A stretch of 64,000 bases of DNA. It comes from JAWLHU01 sp049324875 (GTDB taxonomy: Bacteria > Bacillota > Sulfobacillia > Symbiobacteriales > Symbiobacteriaceae). The stretch covers positions 62,001-126,000 of the forward strand of contig JBMONC010000006.1 in the NCBI GenBank assembly GCA_049324875.1. Direction: 5' to 3'. The notes under the pieces are model-generated. The model saw only the letters and a list, made by a program, of their open reading frames with translations. It was not told the origin of the DNA and ran no database searches. The translations under genes were made by a program, and so were the position numbers. Positions 31,986-40,119 of this stretch are shown piece after piece (the stretch's first letter is position 1; each line of letters begins with the position of its first letter).

Positions 31986-33554
31986 ATGCGACGGGAGAAG
32001 CTGATCGATCCGGACAAGGTGGCGATCTACATCCGCTGGTCCACCGATGACCAGGGGGAAGGGACCACCCTGGAGGTCCAGCTGGAGGGCTGCCGCCACT
32101 ATGTGCTGAGCCAGGGCTGGATCGTCAACGAGGAGCTGATCTTCGTGGATGATGGCTGGTCCGGGGGCAGCCTGGAGCGGCCGGCCTTGACCCGCCTCCG
32201 CGGGAGGGTGCAGGCGGGCGAGATCGACTGCGTGGTGGTCTTCAAGCTGGACCGGCTCAGCCGGAGCGTGATCGACATGGTCAACCTGGTCCTGGAGGAG
32301 TGGGACGGGCTGACCCATGTGAAGTCGGCCCGGGAGGCGGTGGATACGTCGTCGGCGATGGGCAAGCAGTTCTTCTACATGCTGGTCTCCTTCGCCGAGT
32401 GGGAGCGGAGCGTGATCCGGGAGCGGACCACAGCCGGGCGGCAGGCCCGGGCGAAGGAGGGCTACAAGCCCAGCTCCAGGGCGCCCTACGGCTACCGGCA
32501 CGGGGAGCGGACCGGGGCCTACGAGATCGAGGAGGGCGAGGCGCCGGTGGTCCGGCGGATCTTCGAGCTCTACGCCCGGGGGGAGGGCTCCAAGGCGATC
32601 GTCAACCAGTTGAATGGAGAGGGGCTGCGGACCCGCAGCGGGGAGATGTGGAACGAGCGGACGGTGCTCTACATGCTGAGCAACCCGGTCTACACCGGCC
32701 GGTCCATCTATGGCCGACTCACCCGGAACCCCCGGCACGCCAAGGGCGAGGGGGAGCCGTACTGGCTGAGGAATGAGCAGCCCACCGTGGTGGAGGGCTC
32801 CCCCTTCGTGCCGCCCCTGATCGCGGAGGAGCTCTTCGCCCTGGTGCAGCAGATGAAGGCGGGGCGCCGCTTCAAGAGCCGCCCGGGGGAGTGCCCCTCC
32901 CCCCGGGCGGTCGCCTCGCCCTACCTGGTGACCGGGCTGGCCAGGTGCCGGTGCGGCCACAGCCTCTACGCCCGGGTGCAGCGGAAGGGCGGGAAGCTCT
33001 ACGAGTACTACGCCTGCCTGGGAAAGAAGAACAAGGGGCCGGCCTTCTGCAGCGCCACCCCGATCCCGCGGGAGGCGCTGGACGGGGCGGTGGAGCGGGA
33101 GATCCTGGCCCGGTACGGCGACCGGCTGGCCCGGGAGCGGTTCAAGGAGGCGGTGAGCGCCAGCCTGGAGCGGGAGAGCCGGGCGGTCGACGCCTCCCTG
33201 GCCCAGGTGGCGCAGCGGCTGGAGCGGCTGGAGGCGCAGGAGCGGCAGGTCCGGCTGGACTACCGGGAGCAGCGGCTCACGGCGGCGGAGTTCCGGGCGC
33301 TCCGGAAGGATCTGCTGGAGGAGACCCAGGAGCAGCGGGCGAGGCAGGAAGAGTTGCTGGGGGCGAGGCAGCGGCTGGAGGCGGGGCAGGTGGCGCTGCG
33401 CGCCCGGCTCCAGGCGGTGGAGCGGCTGGACCGGTGGGGGGAGCTCTCCGCCGAGCAGCGGAAGATGCTCCTGACCTGCTTTCTGCGCTCCCTGCAGGCC
33501 TGGAGGGAGGCGGGTGAGACGGGGCTGCGCATCACAGCGGTCTGGACGAGTTGA
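31986..33554 (+). CDS. Large serine recombinase of element 2
   Basis: 522 residues. VAIYIRWSTDDQGEGTTLEV carries the catalytic Ser; VDDGWSGGSLERPALTRLRG, CVVVFKLDRLSRSVIDMVNL and SFAEWERSVIRERT complete the catalytic domain. Recombinase domain begins APYGYRHGERTG. The zinc ribbon is ARCRCGHSLYARV (one Cys spacing shorter than in recombinase 1) with YACLGKKNKGPAFCS, then a long coiled coil (about 380-490). ATG 31986 follows GGGGGCTGGAG. The DNA-contacting C-terminal half diverges most from recombinase 1, in line with a different attachment core. Confidence 0.93.
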   Translation: MRREKLIDPDKVAIYIRWSTDDQGEGTTLEVQLEGCRHYVLSQGWIVNEELIFVDDGWSGGSLERPALTRLRGRVQAGEIDCVVVFKLDRLSRSVIDMVNLVLEEWDGLTHVKSAREAVDTSSAMGKQFFYMLVSFAEWERSVIRERTTAGRQARAKEGYKPSSRAPYGYRHGERTGAYEIEEGEAPVVRRIFELYARGEGSKAIVNQLNGEGLRTRSGEMWNERTVLYMLSNPVYTGRSIYGRLTRNPRHAKGEGEPYWLRNEQPTVVEGSPFVPPLIAEELFALVQQMKAGRRFKSRPGECPSPRAVASPYLVTGLARCRCGHSLYARVQRKGGKLYEYYACLGKKNKGPAFCSATPIPREALDGAVEREILARYGDRLARERFKEAVSASLERESRAVDASLAQVAQRLERLEAQERQVRLDYREQRLTAAEFRALRKDLLEETQEQRARQEELLGARQRLEAGQVALRARLQAVERLDRWGELSAEQRKMLLTCFLRSLQAWREAGETGLRITAVWTS

Positions 33555-33659
33555 ACCGCCACCCCGCCCTGGCAGCAATCAGTGCCTGTGCAAATTTTCG
33601 CAAGTGAAGAGGATTTGGCGCAAGGTTCGGTGAATAGGTAGATCCTGCGAGGTGATGGT

Positions 33660-33842
33660 ATGAAGGTGGCCATGTGGATTGGCCTGTGGGTCCTCATGGA
33701 CCTCCTGGCCTACGGGATCCTCTTTGGTCTGAACCAGAAACCCGCCCTTCACACCCTCTTCCTGATCAGCGCCGGCAACCTGGTGGTCCTGCTGGTCCTG
33801 GAGGAGGTCCTTCGCCGGTACCGGCGGGAAGCAGCGTCGTAG
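33660..33842 (+). CDS. 60-residue two-helix membrane protein of element 2
   Basis: Starts MKVAMWIGLWVLMDLLAYGI, with a second helix LFLISAGNLVVLLVLEEVL and a basic C-terminus RRYRREAAS. GCGAGGTGATGG precedes ATG 33660. A strong terminator follows. No family recognised. Positioned like the membrane peptide of element 1, after the recombinase. Confidence 0.65.
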   Translation: MKVAMWIGLWVLMDLLAYGILFGLNQKPALHTLFLISAGNLVVLLVLEEVLRRYRREAAS

Positions 33843-33850
33843 ATGGACGA

Positions 33851-33889
33851 CACCGGGCACAGGGATCGCTGTGCCCGGTGCTCTGTTTT
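33851..33889 (+). terminator. Strong terminator in element 2
   Basis: CACCGGGCACAG (33851-33862) pairs perfectly with CTGTGCCCGGTG (33869-33880), then CTCTGTTTT. Confidence 0.9.
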
Positions 33890-33976
33890 GGCTCCGTGTC
33901 GGGGCGCCGTCCCCGTATACAAATGATGACGCCGGTGGTACCCTGCTGGTAAGCAGCACGATGAGGAGTGGCAGGC

Positions 33977-34381
33977 GTGACCAACCAGAAGATCATCCCG
34001 TTCCTGATGTTCACGGGCCAGGCCGAAGAGGCGATGAACTACTATCGCTCCCTCTTCGACCGGTCGGAGATCCTCAGCATTCGCCGGTACGGCCCGAACG
34101 AGGACGGGGTAGAGGGCAGCGTCATGCACGCCACCTTCTCACTGAACGGACAGATCTTCATGTGCATCGACAGCTCCATCCAGCACGGGTTTGGCTTCAC
34201 CCCCTCCCTCTCGCTTTACGTGACCTGTGAGACGGAGGAGGAGATCGACCGGCTCTTTGGGAAGCTGTCGGATGGGGGAGCGGTGCTGATGCCCCTGGAT
34301 GCCTACCCCTTCAGCCCCAGATATGCCTGGGTGTCGGACCGGTTCGGGGTCTCTTGGCAATTGGCGTTGGTGCACGAATAG
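33977..34381 (+). CDS. VOC-superfamily protein, PhnB-like (cargo of element 2)
   Basis: 134 residues: VTNQKIIPFLMFTGQAEEAM, NYYRSLFDRSEILSIRRYG, GSVMHATFSLNGQIFMCIDS and PRYAWVSDRFGVSWQLAL, the PhnB/3-demethylubiquinone-methyltransferase-like branch of the glyoxalase/VOC fold. Activity unknown; some relatives give antibiotic resistance, others are metabolic. GTG 33977 is chosen because GAGGAG lies eight bases upstream; GTG 33968 overlaps that site. It is the only recognisable metabolic-type gene in either element. Confidence 0.85.
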   Translation: MTNQKIIPFLMFTGQAEEAMNYYRSLFDRSEILSIRRYGPNEDGVEGSVMHATFSLNGQIFMCIDSSIQHGFGFTPSLSLYVTCETEEEIDRLFGKLSDGGAVLMPLDAYPFSPRYAWVSDRFGVSWQLALVHE

Positions 34382-34765
34382 TCACTTTGTCGAACACGGG
34401 AAGGCTCTGTCGACAGTTGACGATCGAAACACAGAACGCACTTCCAGTCTTCGACGGACAGGGAGTGCGTTCCGTGTTAACCTATATGTGGGAGTACATG
34501 CAGGCCTGCCTCCGAAAGGAGGATGCCAACGGTGAAGATCAGCATCCATTTCACCATCGAGTTGAGCGTCAGCAACATGCGGACTCCCAGGCACCCCCAT
34601 CCGGGTGCCGTTTTCATGATTGCCTCGCTCCGACCTTCGCTATGCACCTGCAGCTTCATTCCACCTATCGCCCCCGGTCGAACCATCGCTTCCGGTCCGG
34701 GATTTCCCTGGAGAGCTCTCGGTCGATGTCCCTTACGCGCCCGGCGGTCCGTGGCGGGTGGCGTC
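34382..34765. other. Stretch of element 2 without a supported gene
   Basis: Contains a long imperfect stem (AACACAGAACGCACT 34428-34442 with AGTGCGTTCCGTGTT 34464-34478) and a good terminator at 34590-34614. A ribosome-site-like AAAGGAGG at about 34515-34522 precedes a GTG at 34532 (VKISIHFTIELSVSNMRTP), but that frame runs through the terminator and shows no protein character beyond it, so I leave it uncalled. Confidence 0.5.
34590..34614 (+). terminator. Terminator within the gene-free stretch of element 2
   Basis: GGCACCC (34590-34596) pairs with GGGTGCC (34603-34609), loop of six, then GTTTT. It implies a transcript ending here, perhaps a small RNA or very short peptide gene starting near 34500. 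Confidence 0.65.
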
Positions 34766-34924
34766 TTACGCCTCCTGCTTCGCCTTCCGCTCCTCGCTCA
34801 TCCGGCGGATCAGGTGCTGGGCCAGGAAGGTGGCCCAGAGCTGCAGCCCCCGCTCCACCGCCTCAGGGTCGTGGACGTAGCTGTGGGTCACATGGACCGT
34901 ATACTCCTTGGGCTTTCTTGCCAC
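34766..34924 (-). CDS. Small conserved element protein, candidate recombination directionality factor (element 2)
   Basis: 52 residues, starting VARKPKEYTVHVTHSYVHDP, then EAVERGLQLWATFLAQHLIR and a Lys/Glu-rich tail. Homologous to the 55-residue protein at 30481 in element 1. Start GTG 34922-34924 follows AAAGGGGGG. Unlike in element 1 it is transcribed toward the recombinase, from near the right attachment end, so the two are separately expressed. A dyad lies at 34958-34972 upstream. Confidence 0.72.
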   Translation of the reverse strand: MARKPKEYTVHVTHSYVHDPEAVERGLQLWATFLAQHLIRRMSEERKAKQEA

Positions 34925-34957
34925 CCTGATCCCCCCTTTCTTCAGACTTGACACACA

Positions 34958-34972
34958 GATTCTTCCAGAATC
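34958..34972. promoter_or_regulatory. Small dyad upstream of the element 2 partner gene
   Basis: GATTCT (34958-34963) and AGAATC (34967-34972) with a three-base centre, 34 bases before the gene start. Possible operator; no other support. Confidence 0.35.
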
Positions 34973-35011
34973 CCTCTCCTCCCTTGACCCCCTCGGAGAA
35001 AACCGGGCGCG

Positions 35012-35032
35012 AAAAAGCCGCCCCGAGGGCGG
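35012..35032 (-). terminator. Minus-strand terminator just inside element 2
   Basis: On the minus strand CCGCCC, loop TCG, GGGCGG, then CTTTTT. It lies 67 bases after the premature stop at 35099 and would end the transcript of the interrupted lipoprotein gene inside the element. Confidence 0.75.
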
Positions 35033-35120
35033 TCCGGGCTTGGCGATGAGAAAGGGCGCTACGGCGAGCGATCGGGCCAAAACCCTGCCACAGCTCCCCT
35101 AGCCGGTCAGGAATTCGGCG

Positions 35121-35125
35121 CAGTG
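35121..35125. other. Right attachment site core of element 2
   Basis: CAGTG; element to the left, split gene to the right. Confidence 0.75.
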
Positions 35126-36568
35126 CACTTGGATGTACATCTGCTGCACCAGGATCGACCGTTGGGCGCCCCGGATCAGGCCGGTCAGCCCCTTGGTCTC
35201 CAGCAGGGCGTGGTCGGGCGCCAGCACCGGGGTGACACGGACCGGCTCGGTCACCGTCACCGGGCGGAAGGGGTGCGGGTACTGCCCGGTGGGCAGTTCG
35301 GTCTCCGGGCTGGAGCCGGGCGGCGGCGGACCGAAGGGGTCGCCGTCCTCCCGGTAGGGGAAGATGTCCCCGTGGCCGGGGTTCCAGTCGGCGGCGAAGA
35401 CCCGGCTCAGGTAGCGGGCCAGCCCGGGGTCCTGCACCACCACGCCCCAGCCCCGGTTGCCGGCGCTGTTGTCGACCGGCACCCCGGAGCGGCCCAGGTT
35501 CTCGGACTGGACGAAGACCGCCCGTCCATCGACCACGCCGTACTTGGCGTGGTTGAAGACGTACCGGCCTACCACGCCGGCCCCGGGCTGGTTCATGATC
35601 CAGCGCACCTCGCCCCCGGCCTCGTGGACCAGTTGCGCCACAAAGCGCTCCTGATCGCTCAGGGCGCCGAGGCTGGAGGCCTCCATCAGCAGGCGGACCT
35701 GCACGCCGCGACCGGCGGCTTCGGCCAGCTTCCCGGCCACCAGCAGGTTGGTAAAGCTATAGACATTCAGGTCGATCCGCTCCCGGGCGCCGTCGATCAG
35801 CCCGGCCAGGATCCGGTAGGAGCTGTCGGGGCTGGCATAGGCGGTGACGCCCCGCACGGTGAAGCTGGGGTAGGGGAAGAAGGTCTGCCCGGGCCGCAGC
35901 ACCCGGCGGTCCAGCCAGTCGCTCCCCTGCCGCCAGTCGGCGGCCGAATCGGTGTCGGGACGGTAGGGGCCGGGGGCGCGCCCGCCCCAGCCGGCCTCGT
36001 CGCGGGCCCGGTCCAGCACCTCGCCCGGGGCCGGGGGTGGCGCCCCGCTCCCCCGCCAGCCCAGCGGGGCACCGCCGGCCGGGGATCCCCAGAAGAGCTG
36101 ATCCACCACCTGACCCTGCGGGCCCCGCAGGACCACAGCGCCCGCCTCCCGCCGGAGGAGCCAGCCGGCCCCGCCGTTCATCCGGGGCGGCCCCCCGGAC
36201 GCACCGGGGCCCCAGACCGCATCGGGCGGAAAGGCCATCACCTGCTCGAAGCCGGCGGCGCTCCGGGCAGCGTAGAAGGTCTGCCCCGGCCCGACGGCCG
36301 CCCCGGATGGGAAGAGGGCCCGCACCTTCCCATCGCCCAGCGACCAGCCCGCCAGGTCCAGCGGGTAGGGCCCCGGGTTGTAGAGACGGACGTACTGATC
36401 GGCTCCCCCACCGGCAGAGCCGGCTGCGTAGACCTCCACCAGCATCGGATGGCCCGGCGCCTCCTCTCCCGGCCCTCCAGCCGGCAGGGCACAGCCGGCC
36501 AGCACCAGCAGGACGGCCACCAGGGCCACAGCTCGCCGCCGGGGCCACCTGCGTCTCGGCATGCGCAT
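35121..36568 (-). CDS. Split PLD/lamin-tail lipoprotein gene, segment 1 (signal peptide, lamin-tail, first HKD)
   Basis: Starts at ATG 36566-36568 (GGGAGG eight bases or so upstream). Signal peptide with lipobox LVLAGC near residue 27. A lamin-tail domain follows (VEVYAAGSAGGGADQYVRLY, YPLDLAGWSLGDG), then a PLD domain with FNHAKYGVVDG: His339, Lys341, Asp346, and VFVQSENLGRSG. The second PLD domain begins VTPVLAPDHALLETKGLTGL and is cut at MYIQVH. In the present arrangement the frame reads nine codons into element 2 (CAEFLTG) and stops at 35099. Joined with segments 2 and 3 it makes a 764-residue secreted PLD-family protein (nuclease or phospholipase). Confidence 0.9.
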
Positions 36569-36664
36569 GGGGACCACCTCCCTTCCCGAAATACCACCTC
36601 TTTCCATCCCAACTGGATCGATCCTCCCCGGCCCTCCCGTTTCTCCCGGGAAGAGATAAGCAGG

Positions 36665-36693
36665 AGCGCCTGCCCGGTAGTGGGGCAGGCGCT
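36665..36693 (-). terminator. Hairpin after the membrane protein gene
   Basis: AGCGCCTGCCC (36665-36675) pairs with GGGCAGGCGCT (36683-36693). Minus-strand tail CCTGCTTATC is only moderately T-rich. Confidence 0.65.
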
Positions 36694-36715
36694 TCGCGAT
36701 CGCGTTCTGTCCGGT

Positions 36716-37468
36716 TCAGCCCAGGAAGATGCCGGCGTGCAGGGCGAACTGCCCCACCAGGACCGAGCCCAGGGCCGAGGCCCAGATCGGCGACTGCCAG
36801 CGGGGGAAGAGGCGATGCCCCGCCGCCACAAGGCTCAGGGGTGCCAGGAGCGAGAAGGTGGCCCAGAGGCTGAGCGCCAGCACCGGAGCGCCGCCGCCGA
36901 AGAGCAGGGTGTCCACCAGGGCCAACAGCGTCACGCCCAGGCCGGTTGCCACCACCCGGGCCGGCATCCCATAGGGGGTCATCTTCACCACGACCTGATC
37001 CCCGCCGTGACTGCCCACCAGGGCGCCCAACAGGAGCGTGCCCAGGCCGCCGAAGAGGGCGGCTGAGCCGGCAAAGGCAGCCATGACCAGCGCCGTTCCC
37101 TCGGTCGCTGTCGACTGTTCCAGGCTGACAAAGAGGACGGTCGTAACGCTGATGATGAGCGCTTCGCGCCCCCGGACCCGCCGCCGCTCGGCGGGATATC
37201 GCCGCGCCCATGCCCAGGAGTAGGCGAGCAGCATCAGCGCGGCGGGCAGCACCACCGCCAGGCAGAGCCAGAGCGGCCCGCCGCAGAGCAGCAGGAAGAC
37301 CAGGCTGAGAGCGGCCAGCGGGCCCGGAACCAGCCCGCCGATCCGCCACGCCAGGGGCGGGTGATCCCGCACAAGCCCGGTGTCGCTGTCCAGCAGCACC
37401 ACGGTTACCAGCGTTCCCACAGCCCATGCGAGGAGCTGCAGGCCCAGCACACCCACCCACCAAGGCAT
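36716..37468 (-). CDS. Polytopic membrane protein, unknown
   Basis: 250 residues from ATG 37466-37468 (AGGGGGTG upstream), with about seven hydrophobic helices and the loop WARRYPAERRRVRGREAL. No family recognised. It lies directly upstream of the split lipoprotein gene on the same strand, separated by a hairpin. Confidence 0.75.
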   Translation of the reverse strand: MPWWVGVLGLQLLAWAVGTLVTVVLLDSDTGLVRDHPPLAWRIGGLVPGPLAALSLVFLLLCGGPLWLCLAVVLPAALMLLAYSWAWARRYPAERRRVRGREALIISVTTVLFVSLEQSTATEGTALVMAAFAGSAALFGGLGTLLLGALVGSHGGDQVVVKMTPYGMPARVVATGLGVTLLALVDTLLFGGGAPVLALSLWATFSLLAPLSLVAAGHRLFPRWQSPIWASALGSVLVGQFALHAGIFLG

Positions 37469-37635
37469 AACGGGCACCCCCTGGAAGCGAACTCTCACCT
37501 CCAGTGTAGCGCCCGTTCCTTTCCCATACCTTTCCCCAACCTATCTCAATTCTATCAAAAGAGCGTACCCGGAGGGGCAACGCCCACGCGCAACAGCACC
37601 GGCATGGCTCTGCCGGCGTGGCCTCCGGGGGTAGG

Positions 37636-38337
37636 CTATCCCTCAAACTTGTACCCGATGCCCCAGATCGTCTTTACGTATTCCGGGTGGCCCGGGTCCT
37701 GCTCGATCTTCTCCCGCAGCCGGCGGACACAGACGGTCAGAGCCGCTTCGTCACCGGTGTAGTCGGAGTGCCAGACCCGCTGCAACAGAGCCTCCCGGCT
37801 GAAGACATGGCCCGGGTGGCTCGCCAGCAGCCAGAGCAGGTCAAACTCCTTCGGGGTCAGCTCCACCTGACGGTCGCGCACCGTGACCGTCCGGGAGGAC
37901 CGGTTGATCTCCATCTCCCGGAACCGGAGCGGCCGCTCCTCGGTGCTGGTGCCGCTCTGCGTCCCGCCCGTGCGGCGGAGGATCGCCCGGACCCGGAGGA
38001 TCAGCTCCGAGAGCCGGAAGGGCTTGGTGAGGTAGTCGTCAGCGCCGACGTTGAAGCCGACCACCTTATCCATCTCCTCACCGCGGGCGGAGAGGATCAG
38101 ACAGGGAACCGCCCCCGCCATCTGCAGCTGCGCACAGACCTCGAAGCCGTCCATCTTGGGGAGCATGATGTCCAGGATGATCAGGTCGGGTTTGGCCTCC
38201 CGGGCGACTCGGAGCGCCTCCAGGCCATCGGCGGCCCGGTAGACCTCGTAGCCCTCCTGCTGGAGCGCCTGATCCAACGCCTTCAGGATCTTGGGGTCAT
38301 CATCCACCACCAGGATTCGCTTGGGAGCGTTCGTCAT
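37636..38337 (-). CDS. OmpR-family response regulator
   Basis: 233 residues. Receiver: ILVVDDDPKILKAL, phospho-acceptor Asp56 in LIILDIMLPKMDGF, and YLTKPFRLSEL. C-terminal winged helix: LTPKEFDLLWLLASHPGHVF, SREALLQRVWHSDYTGDEAAL and VRRLREKIE, ending IWGIGYKFEG. ATG 38335-38337 follows AGGGAGGAG. It overlaps the kinase gene by 38 bases, so they are coupled. Targets unknown. Confidence 0.93.
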   Translation of the reverse strand: MTNAPKRILVVDDDPKILKALDQALQQEGYEVYRAADGLEALRVAREAKPDLIILDIMLPKMDGFEVCAQLQMAGAVPCLILSARGEEMDKVVGFNVGADDYLTKPFRLSELILRVRAILRRTGGTQSGTSTEERPLRFREMEINRSSRTVTVRDRQVELTPKEFDLLWLLASHPGHVFSREALLQRVWHSDYTGDEAALTVCVRRLREKIEQDPGHPEYVKTIWGIGYKFEG

Positions 38338-39946
38338 AGGATCTCCTCCCTTGCTCCGACCAGACCGGCAGGGTGAAGGTGAACCGGGAGCCCTCCCCGA
38401 GCCGGGACTCAACCCAGATGCTGCCGCCATGGAGCTCCACCAGCGACCGGGCGAGGGCCAGCCCCAGACCGGAGCCCTCGGGACGGTGTCTACCCCCCTG
38501 CCGGAACGCCTCGAAGATGCGCTCCTGCTCCTCCGGGGCGATGCCGATGCCCGTGTCGGTGACTGAGATCTGGACCGTCTCTCCCGCTGCGGCGGCGCTC
38601 ACCTGGATCCGGCCGCCCTCAGGGGTAAACTTCACGGCGTTGCTCAGCAGGTTCATCAGCGTCTCGCTCACCCGGAGCTCGTCGGCCTCCACCAGGGGCA
38701 GGTCGGCCGGAGCGTTCACCGTCAGTTCGATCGCCTTCTTCTCCGCCAGCGGATGGACGCTGCGGGTCACATCCCGCAGCAGGTCCCGGACGTCCAGGAC
38801 CTCCTTGAAAAGCTTCACCTTGCCGGCCTCCAGCCGGGAGAGGTCGAGCAGGTCGTTGATCATCTTCAGCAGGTGCTGGCTTGACTCCAGCACATCGGTC
38901 AGGTTCTCCCGCTGCGCCGGCTGCAGCCGCTCGTCGGCCAGGAGGAGTTCGGTGAAGGTGATGATGGAGGTGAGCGGCGTCCGGAACTCGTGGGAGACCA
39001 TGGTCAGGAACTCCGACTGATGCCGGTTGGCCCGCTCCAGCTCCCGGTTGGCCTCCTGCAGCTTGGCCGTCCGCTCGGCCACCTTCTGCTCCAGCCCCTC
39101 GTACAGCTCCTGCAGCCGCTGGGACATCTGCTCGAAGGCATCGGCCACCACCGCCGTCTCCCGGTTGGCCCGCAGCGGACGCAGCTGCTCCGGGCTGACC
39201 CGGAAGTGACCCGTGCCGATAGAGGCCGCGACCTCCGCCAGCTGGGCCAGGGGGCTGGAGACCTGCCGCCAGAGCAGGAACCAGATCATCACCAGGGTCA
39301 GGCCGGCCAGTGCCAGAACCAGGATCGCCATCCGGATCGACTCGGCCCGGGCGGCATTGAGCGCTTCCCGCATCGGCAGGATCACGCTGATCGCCCCCGC
39401 CAGGTCGCCCTCCACCAGCCCTTCCTTGGGGTAGCCGGTCTTGTCCAGCTCGCCCGCGGGCTGTCCGTGGCAGATCAGGCAGGACTCATCGGCCCGCAGC
39501 GCCATCATGTAGCGGAAGGCCGGTGCACCGTCGTCGAGGGTCACCCGCTGGAAGATCTCCGTGCGGGTCGGGTCAGCGGCAAAGAGCTCCAACGCCGCCC
39601 GCTCGAACTCGTCCGGGGTGTTCTTCTCGTTTCGCACCTGCAGGTGCGTCTGCTTCACCTGTGAGCGGGAGAGGTCGGCGAAGATGGCGCTCACCCCCTG
39701 GCCCACCTCGTGGGGCTCCAGAGGTCTGGCCTCACCGCCGTGGACGAACTCCTCCTGGTTCGACGATTTTGAGAGGAAGGAGCGGGTGGCCTCCTGCTGC
39801 TTGGCGATCAGGCTTGCCTTGGCCAGCAGCTCCTCGTCGGTCTGCTTCTGCTGGTACTCGAAGTCCCACATGAGCGACAGGAAGAGAACGGCGGCGACGA
39901 TGCCGGTGATGCCAATCATGAATTTGGCGGTCAGACTATGCGTCAT
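38300..39946 (-). CDS. Sensor histidine kinase with haem-c-binding DUF3365-type domain
   Basis: 548 residues. Membrane helix near 8-28, extracytoplasmic sensor (about 35-190) of the DUF3365/Tll0287 kind with a haem-c motif ESCLICHGQ (Cys156, Cys159, His160), second helix near 205-225, HAMP, then a histidine-kinase core: H-box MVSHEFRTPLTSI near 333, N-box LMNLLSNAVKFTPEG, G1 DTGIGIAPEE and G2 GSGLGLALARSL. The covalent haem suggests it senses redox state or a gas such as NO or oxygen. The short in-frame codons before ATG 39944-39946 are less likely starts. Confidence 0.92.
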   Translation of the reverse strand: MTHSLTAKFMIGITGIVAAVLFLSLMWDFEYQQKQTDEELLAKASLIAKQQEATRSFLSKSSNQEEFVHGGEARPLEPHEVGQGVSAIFADLSRSQVKQTHLQVRNEKNTPDEFERAALELFAADPTRTEIFQRVTLDDGAPAFRYMMALRADESCLICHGQPAGELDKTGYPKEGLVEGDLAGAISVILPMREALNAARAESIRMAILVLALAGLTLVMIWFLLWRQVSSPLAQLAEVAASIGTGHFRVSPEQLRPLRANRETAVVADAFEQMSQRLQELYEGLEQKVAERTAKLQEANRELERANRHQSEFLTMVSHEFRTPLTSIITFTELLLADERLQPAQRENLTDVLESSQHLLKMINDLLDLSRLEAGKVKLFKEVLDVRDLLRDVTRSVHPLAEKKAIELTVNAPADLPLVEADELRVSETLMNLLSNAVKFTPEGGRIQVSAAAAGETVQISVTDTGIGIAPEEQERIFEAFRQGGRHRPEGSGLGLALARSLVELHGGSIWVESRLGEGSRFTFTLPVWSEQGRRSYDERSQANPGGG

Positions 39947-40082
39947 CCTCCTCCTCCTCCCTCCGTTCAATGATACCTGCCGCTTCCGGTCGCCGAATAT
40001 CGACCGGTGGGCCCAACCGCGAATGGCCCCTTGGCACTAGCGCAACGGAAGAAAAGCGCTACGAAGGGTGTCGGGTGGGCGC

Positions 40083-40114
40083 GAAAAGACCCGGCGGCAG
40101 CACCAGCCGGGTCT
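40083..40114 (-). terminator. Terminator of the pdp-DUF624 operon
   Basis: AGACCCGGC (40087-40095) pairs with GCCGGGTCT (40106-40114); minus-strand tail is TTTTCGC. Confidence 0.8.
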
Positions 40115-40119
40115 GATCA

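Larger units (their letters stand above)
31859..35125 (+). mobile_element. Element 2: 3.27-kb serine-recombinase intervening element
   Basis: Bounded by CAGTG direct repeats. Contents: recombinase 128 bases from the left end, a 60-residue membrane protein, a terminator, a VOC/PhnB-like cargo gene, about 380 bases without a gene, the 52-residue partner protein on the minus strand, and a minus-strand terminator near the right end. It interrupts the split gene after ...MYIQVH. Same plan as element 1 with homologous recombinase and partner, but different core, gene order and cargo. Confidence 0.85.

Noticed and set aside
34532..34951. Plus-strand gene starting VKISIHFTIELSVS after AAAGGAGG
   Set aside because: The frame passes through an intrinsic terminator at 34590-34614, then runs antisense to the conserved small protein with no protein-like composition.
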